Part shown: piece by piece, positions 43,493 to 64,000 of the stretch | How the letters are laid out: the number at the start of each line of letters is the position of its first letter | Numbering within the stretch: position 1 is the first letter of the stretch | Assembly (NCBI GenBank): GCA_030068145.1 | Contig: JAPJBO010000266.1 | Coordinates: forward strand, 62,001-126,000 | Source of the DNA: Diplonema papillatum | Lineage: Eukaryota > Euglenozoa > Diplonemea > Diplonemida > Diplonemidae | Reading direction: 5' to 3' | DNA: 64,000 bases | Program-made: the position numbers and the translations under genes | The notes under the pieces: generated by a model | Told to the model about the DNA's origin: nothing | What the model saw: only the letters and a program-made list of their open reading frames with translations | The model's database searches: none

Positions 43493-43772
43493 TATATTCG
43501 CACAACCAGTTGCCTGTACTGGCGTCCTTCTGTATCTATGAGCCGGGGCCCTACGGGCGCGTTGGGTATCGATCGAAATGGCTCATTCGCATTATATTCG
43601 GTCAGTCAACTGCGAAAGCAACTTACTTTCATTTGATGGTTGCTCTGTTTGCATTATGAGGGTGTAGCAGCTCAGGCGCAAGCACTGCTCTTTGTTCTAG
43701 GCACACGTGGCATCGGTCGCGTGACGTTTTGCGCGGAGACACTCGACCACACGTTTCGTTTTTTGCGGAGTT

Positions 43773-44426
43773 TCATGCTTTGTAAGCGGCGTAGGCAGGG
43801 CCTTCCTTGGTCTTGTAATAGTCCTTCACCTGCGGGATGTTGGCGATCTTGACCTGGTGCTTTTTGATGTGCGTCAGGTGGTCCAGGCAATTCGCAGGGA
43901 TCCCGTCGAAGTACCCGCCGCGGTACGAGTTGATGAACAGGAAGATGGCCAAGTCCGCCATGGTCAGCGAGTCGCCGACGGCGAAGCCCGACGTGCTTTT
44001 CGCGAGCACACTGTCGATGTGCGATGCCCACTTTTCGGAAGGGCTGCCTTTTACCATCAACTCGGCTCGCTTTGCTTCCTTTTCCTTTTGGTCGGAGATG
44101 ACGAACGTCGGCATGAGGGGAGCCATGAAATCGTAGACCTTGTCCACCAGCTCGTCGACGAGCAGTGCCTGGTACGGGTCCTCAGGGTACAAAGGCTTGC
44201 CTTCGAACTTCGCGAGTTTGCACGCGTACCGGGTCTGGGCGCTGCTCTGCGAAATCAGCTTCCCTTCGACCTCCAACAGCGGAAGCTGCAACGGCGTGAC
44301 CTTCGGCTTCATCTCCGCCCAGTTCGGGTGGCTGTCCTCGAAGTCGATTCCGCCCAGCTTCAGCGCGAGGCGCGTCGGCTCGGCCCGACCAGACATCGGG
44401 AAGTACATCACCTTCAACGCTGGCAT
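43773..44426 (-). CDS. glutathione S-transferase, sigma-like
   Basis: Single exon, 217 aa, ATG at 44426. Cytosolic GST that conjugates glutathione to electrophiles; some sigma members are prostaglandin D synthases. The N-terminal thioredoxin-like half starts LKVMYFPMSGRAEPTRLALK, where the Tyr of MYF is the expected catalytic Tyr and GRAEPTR is the family block. LPLLEVEGKLISQSSAQTRY gives the cis-Pro before LLEVEG and the QS step that binds the glutathione gamma-Glu. The helical half contains FAVGDSLTMADLAIFLFINS, the conserved N-capping box and hydrophobic staple of GSTs. Length is normal. No targeting peptide seen. Class is inferred from the YF..GRAE pattern. Confidence 0.93.
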   Translation of the reverse strand: MPALKVMYFPMSGRAEPTRLALKLGGIDFEDSHPNWAEMKPKVTPLQLPLLEVEGKLISQSSAQTRYACKLAKFEGKPLYPEDPYQALLVDELVDKVYDFMAPLMPTFVISDQKEKEAKRAELMVKGSPSEKWASHIDSVLAKSTSGFAVGDSLTMADLAIFLFINSYRGGYFDGIPANCLDHLTHIKKHQVKIANIPQVKDYYKTKEGPAYAAYKA

Positions 44427-44500
44427 TTTGCCCTTTTTTGCTCTTCTTTTTTTTTGTGTGGGGTGGAAAGCGTTCCTTCAGAAGGTTTTGGATGCCTTGG

Positions 44501-44680
44501 TGAGTCGGTCCGTCCCTATCTCTCTTGAAACTGCATCGGACTGCCTGCCGCTGATCACAGTGAATCACGGTCCACCACGGTCTATCAGGTCCATCCCTAG
44601 TCCCTAGAGCTGCATTGAATTGCCCGGTGCTGTATTCTTCGATCTATCACGGTCTATCAAGAGAGAGATGGACCGGCTTA
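44501..44680 (+). mobile_element. inverted-repeat element D, copy D1
   Basis: 180 bp starting TGAGTCGGTCCGTCCCTATC and ending GAGATGGACCGGCTTA, an imperfect inverted pair. The core carries GTGAATCACGGTCCACCACG, GTCTATCAGGTCCATCC and CTAGAGCTGCATTGAATTG. No clear target duplication. Confidence 0.7.
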
Positions 44681-45285
44681 CTTTGCACGAAATTGACACA
44701 GACGCTGGTAGGAATCGACCCGGCTTCGGATCCATTGTGGAACCATGCGTTAGGATGTCCTTCGAGAATGGGTCCCTTCGCTTCTCTGCCCCTGTGGCAT
44801 CGGCGGCTCTGTACTCTTTCGAAAGTCGCTGGCGCCCAGTGTGTTGGCTGCGGTGTTGGGTCCCTCTTGGCTGCCCTGCCACCTTCGGACCCAGTGCCGA
44901 TCTACAGATGGCACCGCCCATGAGCCATGAAGCAGCCGCAGGCAGAGCAAGAACGGAAACGGACGGGTGCGGAACGGGGAAAAAAGAAGAACTTCGTCCT
45001 TTCTGTTTAAACACGACTGGTTGCCTGATCGAGCGGGCGCTTGGGCGAAAGGGAAATTTAACCTACCTTTTTTCAGGCTTTCCTTTCTTGTTTTTTTTTA
45101 TATTATTTTCGTTCTCCTTTTTCCACTTTTTTTCAATTAAACTGGCTTTTTGCTTAGTTATTTTCTCGAGGACTCCTGCAGACTTCCTGCCGCCCGAAGC
45201 GCCTTTCCTTCTGAAAACGACGTGTGTGGGTGTGCCCGTGCTGACGGGAAGGGTATCGAGTGGAAAAGTCGGTTTGTTTTCTGGT

Positions 45286-45453
45286 TGAGCCGGTCCGTCC
45301 CTATCACTTGAAACTGCATCGAGCTGCCTGCCGCTGTTTATCACAGTGAATCACGGTCCACCACGGTCTATCGGATCCATCACTAGTCCCTAGAGCTGCA
45401 TCGAATTTCCCGGTGCGGTATTCTTCACTATCAAGAGGGGATGGACCGGCTTA
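45286..45453 (+). mobile_element. inverted-repeat element D, copy D2
   Basis: 168 bp from TGAGCCGGTCCGTCC to GGATGGACCGGCTTA, nearly identical to the first part of D3. CTGGT is present on both sides (45281-45285 and 45454-45458), a possible 5-bp target duplication. Confidence 0.75.
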
Positions 45454-46751
45454 CTGGTGCGATCAGACACTGCCCGCCCCTTCCTGTGTCTCGCCAAACC
45501 TCTAAGACACAGATCCGGCAGCCTTCGCTTGACTAGACACGCCGTGTGCATCATCGTAGCTTTATTTGTGTGGCAGGCTCATCGACTGAACACGCACCAA
45601 AAAAAAAAAAAACGCGGTGCTCCTACGTTTGTCGCGCCTTCCCAACGGGACACCAGAAAAGAAAGACACTCCCCCCACCCTTAATCCACGCGTTGCGAAA
45701 AGAGATGAGCAATTTGCCCCAAATATGGCCAACCGGAGACTTCTTACCCCCGAAAGTTGAAAGCGGACATTCGATCGCACACACCCAAGATTTTCAGTCT
45801 AAAAGGGGACGGGCGGTATTAGAGTTTCCGCAAGTTCCTCGCTTAGAGCAGAAACTTTGACTTTTGTGCGAATTTGGGGGGTTGAAGTCCGGATGGAGCC
45901 CGGTGCAAGTGGAAATAGCCTACGGTTGAATAAATAGGTGTCGCCGCCGGACAAGCTCAGTCAGCGTGCGAAGGAGACGGTGAGTTTTTCTTTTTTCTTT
46001 TTTGAATTGAGACACGATAGGAGGAACGGAGTGTCTGTTTATATTTACACGACTAAGTAAAAGGGGGGGGGTTGGGGTGCTGGGGACAGAGGAAAAATGC
46101 GTCGACTTCGACGAAAGGCGAAAGACACGGCTTTCCACCAACTAACCGAGGATCGGTACTGAAGACCGTATATCGAGCAAGCTTTTAGCCTTATGCTCTA
46201 CGCGAGGTTTCTGTTCCCGCTGAGCTTGCCTCAGGACACCTGCGTTAATGTGTAACAGATGTGCCGCCCCAGCCAAACTCCCCACCTGACTGGTGTCTCC
46301 AAACGAGGATTCGCGAGCCGAAGCCCGTTTGTCGCTGGAAACGGATAAGCTACGGATCCGAAGACCCTAACCCCACAAGGGGGAGCAGCTGCCGTCTTCC
46401 CATCATTGGATGAGTAAAGCGACAACAGAAGTAGTGGTATTTCATTGACGTTCTCGGCCCGTGAGCGGATACTCACGAGCCAGGCGCACGCAGACCCTTT
46501 GAAACCCTTACCTCCAACCAGGTCGCTGGATACCAACGCTCAAGAGCTAGGGAGGTGCAGGCGGTCTTCGTAAAAATGTATCGTGAAAGAGTCATTTTTT
46601 TGGTGGATCAAGTGGTAGGTGTGCGCAGCAAGTCTAGGGGCTGCTGCCGTCGGTACCCCACGTCCAAAGAAAGCGGCGTGCTGCACCATGGACGAGTCCG
46701 TCCTCCCAATTTTTTGGCCCCCGGCGCTACACCCTCGGCTCAGGGAATAAA

Positions 46752-46900
46752 GGGGGGGGGGTCGAATAATAATACTGTGTTATTATTCGATTTGCCGAAT
46801 AATAAAAAAAGTTCCGGGTAGCCGAACAGTAGCAGGATCAAATAGTTGTAGTGTTTTTAGACAACCAGACGTGTGTCAAATAACTGTTATTATTCGACCC
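46752..46900 (-). mobile_element. inverted-repeat element M, copy M2
   Basis: Reverse-oriented copy of the element at 18985-19135. Bounded by GGTCGAATAATAA and TTATTATTCGACC, with TAGACAACCAGACGTGTGTC inside and the second palindrome near 46762-46790. Left edge has a G run as in M1. Confidence 0.8.
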
Positions 46901-46990
46901 TACGAAACACAAAAAAAAAAAAAAACAGACAGGCGCTTCGTTTTGTTTGTGCGTGCCGGTTGATCGTTTCTCCCACTTGTATTTACCTGG

Positions 46991-47080
46991 GTAAGGAATT
47001 CTGATCAACCCCCAAAACACTCTTTTTAGCCTGCACGATACATTGAAGGGCAACCCGCAAGATTGTTGGTACTAAAAATT
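46991..47080 (+). repeat. dispersed repeat family E, copy E1
   Basis: GTAAGGAATTCTGATCAACC followed by TTTTTAGCCTGCACGATACA, TTGAAGGGCAACCCGCAAGA and GTACTAAAAA. A close partial copy is at 56974-57030 and a diverged one at 49694-49784. Confidence 0.75.
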
Positions 47081-47905
47081 AAGGTCCCCGAACGATGACC
47101 AGCAGAAGGCGCCTCGGAGGGGGAACTTAAGATCAAGACGACGGATATGCGGGTGGGTAACCACCCTGCCTCCTTTATGGGAGGGGACGCCGTCAAGATC
47201 TCGTTCGCCGGGCCATCTCCGTGCAGATTGAATTCGCGGGTTCTTTGACGCTGAGTCGACCAGCTTATGAAGCTGCGACTCAACTGTTTCGATGGAATAA
47301 TGAGTTGTCTTCCATGTTGCCGACTATCAACTGTAGTAAATTTGTTGCATTAGTGTGATTGTCAGGCCTTCGACTACCCTGAGCAACGCACTATGCACAC
47401 TCCGTGTCGACGTGGCTGTGCATTGTCGATGAGACATGTGTTCCTCATCTTCTCTCCTCGTGGCTCTACCTCTTTTGCAAGCGAGAAGACGGAGGGGGAA
47501 ATGTGAGTTTACTGCTAAAGCACCGTCGCTCATGCATGCTTAGTCTCGAGGGGGGAGGGGGTGCACTAACACGTGGCGGGATCTCTTCATTTTTCCGGCG
47601 TCGAACACTCGTTGTTCGAATTTTTGGACTAGTAATAGCAGGAGTAGACGTGGCGTTCTAGGTTGGGAGCAAGTCTGAAAGAAGGTCGGAGCACCCACCA
47701 CGTTTGCGCACCGAGCGCAAACAGCGGCAGTGACGCCTTCGATTGGTGGTATGGACAAAAAAAAAGAGACCCGGTATTCGTTTGTGCGCAGGCGGTCTTT
47801 TCGGCCTGACACGTGTACGGCGAAACCGTGGCCATCGAAAAGGACGAGAACGACGTCCAGGCTTCCGCTCGAGACAAATCGCGCGGGGTACATTCTGCGA
47901 TGATC

Positions 47906-64000
<16,095 letters not shown>

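Larger units (their letters stand above)
41791..43772. other. intergenic region, 2.0 kb
   Basis: Contains repeat B4 (42424-42505), a weak relative near 42770, and repeat A2 (43294-43492). No gene recognised. Confidence 0.5.
44427..47905. other. intergenic region, 3.5 kb, repeat-rich
   Basis: Between the dynein stop and the GST start. Holds D1 (44501-44680), D2 (45286-45453), M2 (46752-46900) and E1 (46991-47080). The parts 44690-45280, 45460-46740 and 47090-47900 show no gene; T-rich and A-rich runs occur near 45070-45130 and 45600. Confidence 0.5.

Noticed and set aside
44620-45288. 222-codon plus-strand frame
   Set aside because: Starts inside element D1, runs through a Phe-rich T tract and has no domain character.

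Overview
The window is nuclear DNA from a eukaryote, most likely a flagellated protist. The genes carry cis-introns with GT-AG ends, the exons are GC-rich, and one gene is an axonemal dynein heavy chain. All thirteen protein-coding loci I can support lie on the minus strand, so the 64 kb read as one co-oriented gene array. Such arrays are typical of Euglenozoa (kinetoplastids, diplonemids) and are also seen in dinoflagellates. Co-orientation, GT-AG introns, GC-rich exons and heavy repeat load together make me favour a diplonemid-like euglenozoan. That is an inference: no rRNA, spliced-leader RNA or organellar marker is present to settle it.

Layout in transcription order (right to left). A DNAH5/DNAH8-type outer-arm dynein heavy chain fills 64000-47906. 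Ten exons can be joined in frame, from the linker through the motor to the stop; its 5' part lies beyond the window. Then follow a sigma-like glutathione S-transferase (44426-43773), a protein with a PH-like N-terminus (41790-40546), a seven-exon coiled-coil protein of about 1379 aa (39750-33087), dihydropyrimidinase in two exons (31522-29293), a single-pass membrane protein with an unresolved 5' end (27708-26650), an EBP1/PA2G4-like protein (22983-21604), a large repeat-rich unknown protein (18911-15209), a tiny I78/I13-like protease inhibitor (13724-13509), a four-exon unknown (12144-10790), an NMNAT-like adenylyltransferase (9279-8536), an NT-C2 domain protein (7771-5792) and a NIPA-type magnesium transporter (3041-886).

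The genes do not form one pathway. Dynein is ciliary, the coiled-coil protein may be cytoskeletal, and dihydropyrimidinase, NMNAT and GST are ordinary metabolic enzymes.

Space between genes and inside the larger introns is packed with short dispersed repeats that recur within the window. I label them A to H plus two inverted-repeat elements, M and N. Several look like non-autonomous transposons: N is inserted in a copy of A with a 4-bp target duplication and visible empty sites, D has terminal inverted repeats and an 8-bp duplication in one copy, and M has two copies in opposite orientation. The oddest structure is the dynein intron 55037-57060. It holds three very long (GT)n arrays in a duplicated framework, and the first array ends exactly at the 3' splice site, inside the microtubule-binding domain coding region. 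I did not find a clearly new multi-gene system; the novelty is mainly in the repeat and intron architecture and in the large repeat protein.
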